A stretch of DNA of 37,377 nucleotides from positions 1 through 37,377 of the forward strand of contig JALSHB010000193.1 in NCBI GenBank assembly GCA_026982475.1, given 5' to 3'. Within the stretch, counting starts at the first letter, position 1. Every line of letters starts with the position of its first letter. Shown here one piece after another: positions 7,590-15,121 of the stretch. This DNA comes from Chromatiales bacterium (GTDB lineage Bacteria > Pseudomonadota > Gammaproteobacteria > SZUA-152). The notes beneath the pieces are model-generated. The model had not been told where the DNA came from. It worked only from the letters and a program-made list of their open reading frames with translations, and searched no databases. The translations under genes and the position numbers were made by a program.

Positions 7590-8657
7590 TTACCCCCCGT
7601 CGCGGGCATCGAGGATCTGTACCGTCATCCCCGCCCGCAGACGCTCGCCGCCGCGAACCACCACCCGGTCGCCGGCGTGGAGGTCGCCGCTGACCGCGAT
7701 CAGCTCGCCGCTGGCCACGCCCGGGATCACCGTCACGCGCTCGGCGCGGTTGTCGCCGTCGATGCGGAACACCGCCGCGCCCTGACTCCGCAGTACCAGG
7801 GCATCGCGCGGCACCGCCAGCACCTCGCGCGCCGGCGCGCGCGGGATCGCCACGCGCAGGGGCTGGCCCACGCTCCAGGCGTCGCCCGTCAGGCTCACGC
7901 GCAGGTCGAGCTGGTGGGAGCGGGCATCCGCCACCGGCACCAGGGTACGCACCCGGCCGCTGGCGCTGTTGTCGCCCGCGGCCACGCTAACGCGATCCCC
8001 GGGATGCAGCAGATGCCGCGCCGAGAGGGGCGCCGCGGCCCGCGCCTCCAGCGTCGAGGTATCGATCAGCCGCAGCAGCGTATCGCCGATGCCGGCCCAC
8101 TCGCCGTTGCGCCGGGCGCGCTCCACCACCACCCCGGCGAAGGGCGCGCGCAACTGATGACGGCGCAGCTGCTCGCGCGCCTCCGTCAGGCGGGTGCGGG
8201 CGATGTTCAGCTCATTGGCCGCCACCTGTTGCCGCGAGGCCACTTCATCGAGTTGGGTCTGCGCCGTGTTGTTGCGCTTCGCCAGGCGGGTCAGGCGGCG
8301 CATCTCGCCGTGCAGGAATTGCAGCGAGGCCTCCTCGCGCGCCACGGCGGCAGTGAACTCGTCCACTTTCAGCTTGGCGAAGGTGTCGTCGATGCGCGCC
8401 AGCACCTGTCCCGCCTTCACCCGCGTGCCGGCCTCGGCCACCGACAGCAGGCGGCCGCTGGCCTCGGCGGCGAGGGCGGCCTGGTGGCGGCTGACCACGG
8501 TGGCCGCCAGCCATTGCTGCGGCGCCAGCGTCACCCGCGCCGCCTCGGCCACGCGCACCGGCAGCGCATAGCCTTTGGCCACCGACGCCGACGCCGGGAT
8601 CAGGGCAGTCAGCAACAGGATCAGGGCACCAAGGTGGATGACGGGCAGCCCAGGCAT
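7590..8657 (-). CDS. RND efflux periplasmic adaptor (membrane fusion protein)
   Basis: This 355-residue protein has an N-terminal hydrophobic export segment (about residues 8-26) and the adaptor layout. A lipoyl half-motif lies around AALAAEASGRLLSV with GQVLARIDD. A coiled-coil hairpin follows (about 95-165, rich in Glu, Arg and Gln), then the returning lipoyl half RAPFAGVVVERARRNGEW, a beta-barrel domain, and a C-terminal membrane-proximal domain ending GERLRAGMTVQILD. It should link the permease to an outer-membrane channel. It ends 3 nt before the permease start and begins 2 nt after the lipoprotein stop, which indicates one operon. There is no lipobox, so it is probably held by an uncleaved anchor or is soluble in the periplasm. 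Confidence 0.95.
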   Translation of the reverse strand: MPGLPVIHLGALILLLTALIPASASVAKGYALPVRVAEAARVTLAPQQWLAATVVSRHQAALAAEASGRLLSVAEAGTRVKAGQVLARIDDTFAKLKVDEFTAAVAREEASLQFLHGEMRRLTRLAKRNNTAQTQLDEVASRQQVAANELNIARTRLTEAREQLRRHQLRAPFAGVVVERARRNGEWAGIGDTLLRLIDTSTLEARAAAPLSARHLLHPGDRVSVAAGDNSASGRVRTLVPVADARSHQLDLRVSLTGDAWSVGQPLRVAIPRAPAREVLAVPRDALVLRSQGAAVFRIDGDNRAERVTVIPGVASGELIAVSGDLHAGDRVVVRGGERLRAGMTVQILDARDGG

Positions 8658-8659
8658 GC

Positions 8660-9109
8660 CTAGTCCTCCTCACCCAGCTGCCACGGTGTGATCTTGTGCC
8701 CCAGCAGGCGGATCTGGTCGTCGTTGACGGGCCAGACGAAGGTCATCAGGTGGTGCAGGCGCTTGTTGCCCGCATGCACGGTGGTGTATTCGTAGAGAAA
8801 GAACTTGCCGGAGAAGCGCGTGTCGGCCTGGCTGCGGCGCAGGTGCCATTCGCGCAACGGGCCGCGCTCGGCGATCAAGGCCTTCAGCTCGTCGCGCCAG
8901 GCCTGTGGCGACTGTGTCCTGAAAAAGCCCTCGTCGTACTGGGCCAGCGCGGCGTCGTAGTCCTCGGCCTGCAGGGCCTTGAAGACGGCGACGGCCTTTT
9001 CCGTCACATGCGGACTGTTATCGACGTTGGGATTGCCCTTTTCGCCACACGCGCCAAGCAGGAGCAACAGCAGGCTGGCGATGAGCAGGGCAGGGGCGGA
9101 ATGTTTCAT
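8660..9109 (-). CDS. Small lipoprotein of unknown function, first gene of the RND operon
   Basis: This 149-residue protein has a signal sequence ending in the lipobox LLGAC (Cys about 20), so it should be lipid-anchored in the envelope. The mature part contains KALQAEDYDAALAQYDEGFF, a helix pair typical of small NTF2-like or DUF4019-like domains. A beta-rich half follows (SGKFFLYEYTTVHAGNK, LMTFVWPVNDDQIRLLGHKI). No catalytic motif is visible. The ATG at 9109 is chosen because the signal peptide starts there; an upstream in-frame extension lacks plausible features. It is the promoter-proximal gene of the cluster and may assist the pump or sense envelope stress, but this is inference. Confidence 0.8.
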   Translation of the reverse strand: MKHSAPALLIASLLLLLLGACGEKGNPNVDNSPHVTEKAVAVFKALQAEDYDAALAQYDEGFFRTQSPQAWRDELKALIAERGPLREWHLRRSQADTRFSGKFFLYEYTTVHAGNKRLHHLMTFVWPVNDDQIRLLGHKITPWQLGEED

Positions 9110-9268
9110 GTCGGTGATGCCTGTGAAGAAGCGTCGGGAAATGGCGACGAATGTACCACATCCGATGGGACGGCTGTCACTCCTGACGAAGCAGCGGGCG
9201 CCAGCCGGGTCAGGTACGCCTACAAGGGTAAAACTACTCACCCATCAGACGGCGGAATAGTCGCCATA

Positions 9269-9347
9269 CGTCATTCCCGCATGTTTCAAGTGGGAATCCA
9301 GTGGTTTTAACGACATGGATTCCGGCTAAAAACGTGCCGGAATGACG
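9269..9347. repeat. 79-bp imperfect palindromic repeat element
   Basis: The ends CGTCATTCCCGC (9269-9280) and GCCGGAATGACG (9336-9347) are inverted copies with one mismatch. An inner pair, GGGAATCCA and TGGATTCCG, extends the hairpin. This sequence type, CGTCATTCC...GGAATCCA, is a common dispersed intergenic repeat in proteobacteria. The comM reading frame runs into it and stops at 9307-9309. Confidence 0.8.
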
Positions 9348-10872
9348 GATATCCAGGGGCGTGGGCAGGCTGCCGATCCAGGCGACGGTAAGAGATGGCC
9401 TCGCTGAGGTGGGCGCTGCCGATCTCCGCCGCGCCGGCCAGATCGGCGATGGTGCGCGCCACCTTGAGGATGCGGTGCCAGGCGCGGGCGGAGAGGCCGA
9501 GGCGCTCGATGGCCTGCTCCAGCAGCGCGGCATCGGCCGCCGTGAGGCGGCAGTGAGCGTCCACTTCGCGGTTGGGCAGGTTGGCATTGGGGACAGCGCT
9601 GCGCCGCAGCTGCCGCTCGCGGGCGGCCACCACGCGCCGGCGCACCGTGGCGGAGTCCTCCGCCGCCGGGTCGGCCTCGCCGCGCAACAGCTCGCGCGCC
9701 ACCGGCGGCACCTCGATGTGCATGTCGATGCGATCCAGCAGCGGCCCGGAGATGCGCGCGCGGTAGCGGCTGACCTGCTCGGCGGTGCAGTGACAGCGGC
9801 CGTTGGGGTGGCCGAAGTAGCCGCAGGGGCAGGGATTCATGGCCGCCACCAGCTGGAAGCGGGCGGGGAATTCGGCCTGACGCGCGGCGCGGGAGATGTG
9901 GATGCGGCCCGATTCCAGCGGCTCGCGCAGCACCTCCAGCACGTGGCGGTCGAACTCCGGCAGCTCGTCGAGGAACAGCACGCCGTGGTGGGCGAGGGAG
10001 ATCTCCCCCGGCCGCGGCGTGCCGCCGCCGCCCACCAGCGCCACGCCCGACGAGGTATGGTGCGGATGCCGGAAGGCCCGCTGGCGCCAGCGGGCGGCGT
10101 CGAAGGGCTGGTTGCTGATGGAGGCGACGGCGGCGGCCTCCAGCGCCTCGGCCTCGCTCATCAGGGGCAGGATGCCCGGCAGGCGGCTGGCGAGCAGGGT
10201 CTTGCCGGTGCCCGGCGGGCCGCACATGAGCAGGCTGTGACCGCCGGCGGCGGCCACCTCCAGGGCGCGCTTGGCGTGCGGCTGGCCGCGCACGTCGGCG
10301 AGGTCGTCCTGCACGGCGGGCATTTCGCCACCATCGTCGTGCACGGCGGCCGCCAGCGGGCGACTGCCGTTGAAGTGCGCGCACACGTCCAGCAGATGGT
10401 CCGCCACCAACACCTCGACGCCCTCCACCAGCCCGGCCTCGGCGCTGTTGGCCATCGGCACCAGCAGGGTGCGACCGGCCTCGCGGGCCTGGATCGCCAC
10501 CGGCAACACGCCGCGCACCGGGCGCAACTCGCCGCTCAGGGCCAGTTCGCCGAGGAACTCGAAGCGCGCGAGGTCGCTGCTGGCGATCTGTCCGGAGGCG
10601 GCGAGGATGCCGAGGGCGATGGGCAGGTCGAAGCGGCCGCCCTCCTTGGGCAGGTCGGCGGGGGCGAGATTGATGGTGATGCGGCGGGCGGGAAACTCGA
10701 AGCCGGCGGTAAGCAGGGCGCCGCGCACGCGGTCCTTGCTCTCCTTCACCGCCGCCTCGGGCAGGCCGACGATGGAGAGACTGGGCAGGCCGTTGGAGAG
10801 GTGCACCTCCACGGTCACCAGGGGGGCGTCGATGCCCACCAGGGCACGGCTGTAGATGATGGCGAGCGACAT
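9307..10872 (-). CDS. comM: ComM/YifB family AAA+ ATPase (Mg-chelatase-like)
   Basis: This 521-residue protein has an N-terminal Lon-protease-like domain (about residues 20-170), then an AAA+ ATPase of the magnesium-chelatase ChlI type. Walker A is GPPGTGKT (218-225) and Walker B is VLFLDE (298-303). A cysteine-rich insert with NPCPCGYFGHPNGRCHC follows, and then the C-terminal lid. In Vibrio cholerae, ComM is a hexameric helicase that promotes branch migration during natural transformation; the broad distribution of the family suggests a general recombination role. The start MSLAIIYSRA is typical. The last dozen residues (SFRHVFSRNPCR) are encoded by the repeat element at 9269-9347 and do not belong to the family. 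Confidence 0.95.
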   Translation of the reverse strand: MSLAIIYSRALVGIDAPLVTVEVHLSNGLPSLSIVGLPEAAVKESKDRVRGALLTAGFEFPARRITINLAPADLPKEGGRFDLPIALGILAASGQIASSDLARFEFLGELALSGELRPVRGVLPVAIQAREAGRTLLVPMANSAEAGLVEGVEVLVADHLLDVCAHFNGSRPLAAAVHDDGGEMPAVQDDLADVRGQPHAKRALEVAAAGGHSLLMCGPPGTGKTLLASRLPGILPLMSEAEALEAAAVASISNQPFDAARWRQRAFRHPHHTSSGVALVGGGGTPRPGEISLAHHGVLFLDELPEFDRHVLEVLREPLESGRIHISRAARQAEFPARFQLVAAMNPCPCGYFGHPNGRCHCTAEQVSRYRARISGPLLDRIDMHIEVPPVARELLRGEADPAAEDSATVRRRVVAARERQLRRSAVPNANLPNREVDAHCRLTAADAALLEQAIERLGLSARAWHRILKVARTIADLAGAAEIGSAHLSEAISYRRLDRQPAHAPGYPSFRHVFSRNPCR

Positions 10873-10929
10873 GGCGTTCCTTGCCGGTGGTTCGTTAACG
10901 AGGATTTGTCGGCATCCAACTGTTCCGGG

Positions 10930-11101
10930 AGCGGGCCATGCCCGCGATGACCGAAGGCACAGGGAAAGAAATATCCAACACTTGTAGGAGCGCCTTCAGG
11001 CGCGAAGATTTTTTCGCATCCGGCTCTTCGCGCCTGAAGGCGCTCCTACAGACGCACAGACCGGGCCTGGCGAGAAAACCATCGCGGGCATGGCCCGCCC
11101 C
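10930..11101. repeat. Nested inverted repeats, REP/REPIN-like
   Basis: An inner perfect 26-bp inverted repeat has arms at 10983-11008 and 11025-11050, starting TGTAGGAGCGCC, with a 16-nt spacer. It is framed by an outer pair: GGGCCATGCCCGCGATG near 10934-10950 and its reverse complement near 11082-11100. The GTAGGAGCG start and CTTCGCG body closely match REP elements described in pseudomonads, and two REPs in inverted orientation form a REPIN-like unit. It fills the gap between comM and ubiK. Short open frames inside are repeat artefacts. Confidence 0.85.
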
Positions 11102-11120
11102 TGCCAATGCGCTCAACGGA

Positions 11121-11360
11121 TTACTCCGCCTCCAGCACGGCGACACGTTTTTCCAAGTCTTCCAGCTTCTGCCGGGTGCGCGCCAGCACCGCGGACTGCA
11201 CCTCGAACTCTTCGCGCGTGACCAGGTCCAGCCTGGCCAGCGCGCTCTGCAGCACCGAGTGCAGGTTTTTCTCTATGTCGCGCTGCACCTCCCCCACCCC
11301 GGCGGGCAGGACCTTGAGCACGTTGCGAGTCAGTTCATCGAGTTGTTTGGCGTCAAACAT
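11121..11360 (-). CDS. ubiK: Ubiquinone biosynthesis accessory factor UbiK (BMFP family)
   Basis: This 79-residue protein matches the BMFP/YqiC family in length and layout. An amphipathic N-terminal helix (MFDAKQLDELTRNVLKVLP) precedes a C-terminal coiled coil (EEFEVQSAVLARTRQKLEDLEKRVAVLEAE) that drives trimer formation. UbiK binds UbiJ and membrane lipids and helps the aerobic coenzyme Q biosynthesis complex. GAGGATTGCC precedes the ATG. It is divergent from glnK, a frequent arrangement of yqiC-like genes, and followed by comM after the repeat cluster. Confidence 0.92.
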   Translation of the reverse strand: MFDAKQLDELTRNVLKVLPAGVGEVQRDIEKNLHSVLQSALARLDLVTREEFEVQSAVLARTRQKLEDLEKRVAVLEAE

Positions 11361-11454
11361 GGCAATCCTCCAGTGGCGTGCAGTCTAACCACAAGCAACG
11401 AGGCTTGGCCAGCACTGGCCCGGCCCTGGCCGCCCTCCCCCGCCACAACGCAGG

Positions 11455-11469
11455 GCACCAACTTGGTGC
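11455..11469. promoter_or_regulatory. NtrC binding site (enhancer) upstream of glnK
   Basis: GCACCAACTTGGTGC is a perfect dyad (GCACC-N5-GGTGC) that matches the NtrC consensus. It is centred about 100 bp upstream of the -24 element, the usual enhancer distance. A second, poorer dyad (CCCACCAGGGTGGGG, about 11473-11487) lies just downstream and may be a weaker site. Confidence 0.88.
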
Positions 11470-11542
11470 AGGCCCACCAGGGTGGGGCCATTATTGTGCG
11501 TTTTTGCCTTATCACCCCTCAAAGCTATTCATAAATTGTTGA

Positions 11543-12007
<465 letters not shown>

Positions 12008-12028
12008 TCACTCCAGGGGATAGTCACA

Positions 12029-13297
12029 ATGGAAAATCAGATTTTTCAGTTGCAGTACGCCATGGACACCTTTTACTTCCTGGTAATGGGTGCCCTGGTG
12101 ATGTGGATGGCGGCGGGTTTCGCCATGCTGGAAGCGGGCCTGGTGCGCGCCAAGAACACCACCGAGATTCTCACCAAGAACGTGGCCCTGTTCGCCATCG
12201 CCTGCACCATGTACATGATCGTCGGCTATAACATCATGTACGACGGCGGTTTCTTCCTTGCCGGTATCGCGGGTGGCGAAACCCTGGTCAAGGACGCCCT
12301 CGCGGCCTCCGCCGAGAACGGCTTCGAAGGCAGCTCGGTCTATTCCAGCGCCTCCGACTTCTTCTTCCAGGTGGTATTCGTGGCCACTGCCATGTCCATC
12401 GTCTCCGGCGCCGTGGCGGAGCGCATGAAGCTGTGGTCCTTCATGCTGTTCGCGGTGGTCATGACCGGCTTCATCTATCCGCTGGAAGGCTACTGGACCT
12501 GGGGCGGCGGCTCCGTGTTCGGCCTGTTCAGCCTCGGCGACGACTTCGGCTTCCTCGACTTTGCCGGCTCCGGCATCGTGCACATGGCCGGCGCAGCCGC
12601 GGCCCTGGCCGGCGTGCTGGTGCTTGGCGCGCGCAAGGGCAAGTACGGCGCCGACGGCTCCGTGCACCCCATCCCCGGCGCCAACCTGCCGCTGGCCACC
12701 CTCGGCACCTTCATCCTGTGGATGGGCTGGTTCGGCTTCAACGGCGGCTCGGTGCTCAAGCTGGGTGACATGGCCAGCGCCAACGCCGTGGCGATGGTGT
12801 TCGTCAACACCAACGCCGCCGCCGCCGGTGGCGTCATCGCCGCCCTCATCGTCGCCCGCGTGATGTTCGGCAAGGCCGACCTGACCATGGCACTGAACGG
12901 CGCCCTGGCCGGTCTGGTGGCCATCACCGCCGGTCCCGACACCCCCACCCCACTGATGGCCACCGTCATCGGCGCCGTCGGCGGCACCCTGGTGGTGTTC
13001 TCCATCGTCGGCATGGACAAGCTGAAGATCGACGATCCGGTCGGCGCCATCTCGGTGCACGGCGTGGTCGGCCTGTGGGGCCTGCTGGCGGTGCCGCTGA
13101 CCAATGGCGACGCCACCTTCCTCGGTCAGATCGTCGGCGCAGTCACCATCTTCGTCTGGGTGTTCGGCGCCAGCCTCGTCACCTGGCTCGCCATCAAGGC
13201 CATCATGGGCGTGCGCGTCAGCGAGGAAGAGGAGTACGAAGGCGTCGACCTCTCCGAGTGCGGCATGGAGGCCTATCCGGAGTTCACCAACAAGTAA
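12029..13297 (+). CDS. amtB: Ammonium transporter AmtB
   Basis: This 422-residue membrane protein has the eleven-helix Amt fold. The ammonium path residues are present: the structural Asp and first pore His in LDFAGSGIVHMAGA, the second pore His in ISVHGVVGLWG, and GWFGFNGGSVL and SIVSGAVAERM around the recruitment site and Phe gate. The C-terminal cytoplasmic tail (GVRVSEEEEYEGVDLSECG) is the segment that contacts GlnK. It imports ammonium under nitrogen limitation and is probably made from the glnK transcript. AGGGGAT precedes the ATG. Unlike E. coli AmtB, no separate cleavable signal peptide is obvious. Confidence 0.97.
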   Translation: MENQIFQLQYAMDTFYFLVMGALVMWMAAGFAMLEAGLVRAKNTTEILTKNVALFAIACTMYMIVGYNIMYDGGFFLAGIAGGETLVKDALAASAENGFEGSSVYSSASDFFFQVVFVATAMSIVSGAVAERMKLWSFMLFAVVMTGFIYPLEGYWTWGGGSVFGLFSLGDDFGFLDFAGSGIVHMAGAAAALAGVLVLGARKGKYGADGSVHPIPGANLPLATLGTFILWMGWFGFNGGSVLKLGDMASANAVAMVFVNTNAAAAGGVIAALIVARVMFGKADLTMALNGALAGLVAITAGPDTPTPLMATVIGAVGGTLVVFSIVGMDKLKIDDPVGAISVHGVVGLWGLLAVPLTNGDATFLGQIVGAVTIFVWVFGASLVTWLAIKAIMGVRVSEEEEYEGVDLSECGMEAYPEFTNK

Positions 13298-13360
13298 GCG
13301 CCACGACGCAGGATTCACCGCGAAGAACGGTTGAAACTGCACGCAGCGCGACACACCTCC

Positions 13361-13389
13361 GCGGGCGCCCCAGGCGCCCGCTTTTTTTT
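13361..13389 (+). terminator. Rho-independent terminator after amtB
   Basis: GCGGGCGCC (13361-13369) pairs with GGCGCCCGC (13373-13381) around a 3-nt loop and is followed by eight T residues. It ends the glnK-amtB operon. Confidence 0.95.
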
Positions 13390-13436
13390 GCCCGGCCGGC
13401 AGGCTATGCTTTTTCCTCTCGATGCCGATACAGATC

Positions 13437-13460
13437 ATCCTGAACCTACGGATTCAGGAT
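13437..13460. promoter_or_regulatory. Imperfect palindrome, copy 1 of a recurring intergenic motif
   Basis: ATCCTGAA and TTCAGGAT flank a short core. The central 20 bp, read on the minus strand, is CCTGAATCCGTAGGTTCAGG. This is 18/20 identical to the motif at 17729-17748. It lies about 50 bp upstream of the DUF4124 gene and could be a repressor or activator site. Confidence 0.4.
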
Positions 13461-13506
13461 CATGTTCAGCCGGGTTCACACACCTCACCCCACCACCGAG
13501 GCCTGT

Positions 13507-13959
13507 ATGAAAAAGCTCATCGCCATCCTCACCCTCAGTCTGCTCTGCGCCAGCGGTGGCGCCCTCGCCGGCAAGATCTACAAGTGGACCGACAGCGAAG
13601 GCAACGTCCACTACGGTGAAAGACCGCCCACCACCCAGGCCCGCGAGATCGACCTCCCCAAGACCCCGCCATCGAGCCGGGGCCCGGCACAGGGAAATTC
13701 CCTGCAGGAGACCAACAAACTCCTTGAGACCATGCGCAAGGAGCGCGAGGACAAGGCGGCGAAGAAGGCCGCCGCCGAAAAGGAGCGCAAGGCCCGCGAA
13801 GCCAACTGCTCAGGCGCCAAGCGCCGACTGGCCGCCTACACCATCGGTGGTCGCATCTACGAAATCGATGACCAGGGCGAGCGCAGCTATCTCAGCGACG
13901 CCGAGATCGACAAGCGCAAGCAGGCGGCGCAGAAGGAAGTGGATCAGTGGTGTAACTGA
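13507..13959 (+). CDS. Secreted DUF4124-domain protein
   Basis: This 150-residue protein starts with a signal peptide (KKLIAILTLSLLCASGGALA, cleavage near residue 21). A DUF4124 domain opens the mature part: KIYKWTDSEGNVHYGERPP, the usual signature. A highly charged helical segment follows (about residues 75-98, MRKEREDKAAKKAAAEKERK). The C-terminal part has two cysteines that could pair (NCSGAKRR and QWCN). The family is common in gammaproteobacterial periplasms, but its function is unknown. The ATG at 13507 is used because the signal peptide begins there. It stands alone after the amtB terminator. Confidence 0.88.
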   Translation: MKKLIAILTLSLLCASGGALAGKIYKWTDSEGNVHYGERPPTTQAREIDLPKTPPSSRGPAQGNSLQETNKLLETMRKEREDKAAKKAAAEKERKAREANCSGAKRRLAAYTIGGRIYEIDDQGERSYLSDAEIDKRKQAAQKEVDQWCN

Positions 13960-14022
13960 GCACTGCCTTGCGGATCGGTCTGGGCGTTGCACCTGCCGGC
14001 GACTGCCGCCGATGACCGGCAC

Positions 14023-14877
14023 TCAGGCCAGCGCCTCCCGCAGGAACGTCGGCAGCACGAACGCCGCGCGGTGGATGTCGGCGTTGTAGTACTTCGTCTC
14101 GAAGGGCCTTGCGGCCACGTCGACCTCGCGCAGGCCTTCGATCTTCTCGCCCTTGCGCGCCACTGTCGCCGACCACCAGCCGGAGGGGTAGATCATCTGC
14201 GGAAAGTGTAGCGTACGCACGTCGGCATAGCCGGCGTCGCGCATGGCGCTGTGCATGTCGCGCAGGATCTTCAGGTGCAGCAGTGGCGATTCGCTCTGCT
14301 GCACGATCATGCCGCCGGCGCGCAGGACGCGCAGGCAATCCGCGTAAAAGGGCCGTGAGAACAGGCCCTCGGCGGGGCCGACGGGGTCGGTGCTGTCGAT
14401 GATCACCACGTCCAGGCTCGAAGCCGGGGCGTCCTTCACCCACTGGATGCCGTCGCCGAAGATCAGCGTGGCCCGCGGGTCGTGGTTGAGTTCGCACAGC
14501 TCGGGGAAATACTGCTCGGCGAGGCGGGTGACGCGCTCGTCGATCTCCACCTGCACCGCGGACGCCACCTCGGGATGGCGCAGCACCTCGCGCAGGGTGC
14601 CGCAGTCGCCGCCGCCGATGATGAGCACGTCGCGCGGCGCGGCGTGGGTATAGAGCACCGGATGGGTCATCATCTCGTGATAGACGAAGTTCTCCCGCGC
14701 CGTCACCATGGTGCAGCCGTCGATGACCATGAAATTGCCGAAGTCGGTGGTCTCGAAGACCTCGATGTGCTGGTAGGGCGTCCGCTCGTCGGCCAGCTTG
14801 CGGCGGATTCGCAGGGAAAAGGCCGAGCCGGCATCCTGGTGGATTTCGGTGAACCAGTTGGCATCGAGTGTGCTCAC
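14023..14877 (-). CDS. speE: Spermidine synthase (polyamine aminopropyltransferase)
   Basis: This 284-residue enzyme transfers the aminopropyl group of decarboxylated S-adenosylmethionine to putrescine. It contains the nucleotide-binding loop IIGGGDCGTLREVLRH (most relatives have GGGDGGT; here a Cys), the acidic VEIDERV motif, and the catalytic segment VVIIDSTDPVGPAEGLF. PSGWWSATVARKG is the substrate-side loop. The GTG at 14877 (VSTLDANWFTE) is chosen because it follows GGATTCCCCC and matches the family start. Longer in-frame extension enters the intergenic region. It is divergent from speA across a 244-bp gap. speB and speD, needed to complete the pathway, are not in the window. Confidence 0.95.
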   Translation of the reverse strand: MSTLDANWFTEIHQDAGSAFSLRIRRKLADERTPYQHIEVFETTDFGNFMVIDGCTMVTARENFVYHEMMTHPVLYTHAAPRDVLIIGGGDCGTLREVLRHPEVASAVQVEIDERVTRLAEQYFPELCELNHDPRATLIFGDGIQWVKDAPASSLDVVIIDSTDPVGPAEGLFSRPFYADCLRVLRAGGMIVQQSESPLLHLKILRDMHSAMRDAGYADVRTLHFPQMIYPSGWWSATVARKGEKIEGLREVDVAARPFETKYYNADIHRAAFVLPTFLREALA

Positions 14878-14969
14878 GGGGGAATCCTCAGTGCGGTAAA
14901 AAGTGGCGGGAATTATCCGTGTTTCATACAAGCTTGCAAAGTTGTTTGATCTGCGGATTACCCTTTTGA

Positions 14970-15112
14970 TTCACCACAGGGACACGGAGGCACGGATTTT
15001 TTGTTGTGAAGAAATGGTCGAAGGCGGTATAAAGCCAGACTGGTTTCATACTGATCAAGCACGCCGTGATGCGTGATTTTTTTACTCTGTGCCTCCGTGC
15101 CTCTGTGGTGAA
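14970..15112. repeat. Inverted dispersed repeat between speE and speA (copy 2)
   Basis: The left arm starts TTCACCACAGGGACACGGAG (14970-14996) and the right arm ends CCGTGCCTCTGTGGTGAA (15085-15112), close reverse complements around an 88-nt centre. The same sequence appears near 92-123 and at 29751-29778. It occupies most of the gap between two divergent genes, so their promoters must lie inside or at its edges. Confidence 0.8.
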
Positions 15113-15121
15113 TAGCCCTTC

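Noticed and set aside
5091-8663. Very long open frame on the plus strand antisense to the RND permease and adaptor genes
   Set aside because: It is rich in His, Gln, Gly and Ala, shows no domain, and mirrors two clear genes. Long antisense frames are expected in GC-rich DNA.
9361-10950. 529-codon open frame on the plus strand antisense to comM
   Set aside because: Shadow of comM; no recognisable protein features.
10895-11146. Short frames on both strands with RSAFRRE and SRLKALLQ
   Set aside because: These are translations of the REP-like inverted repeat and recur wherever such repeats occur; not genes.
15059-15084. Hairpin CACGC...GCGTG followed by T residues, possible terminator before speA
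   Set aside because: The 5-bp stem is too short, and it lies in the centre of a repeat directly before a start codon.
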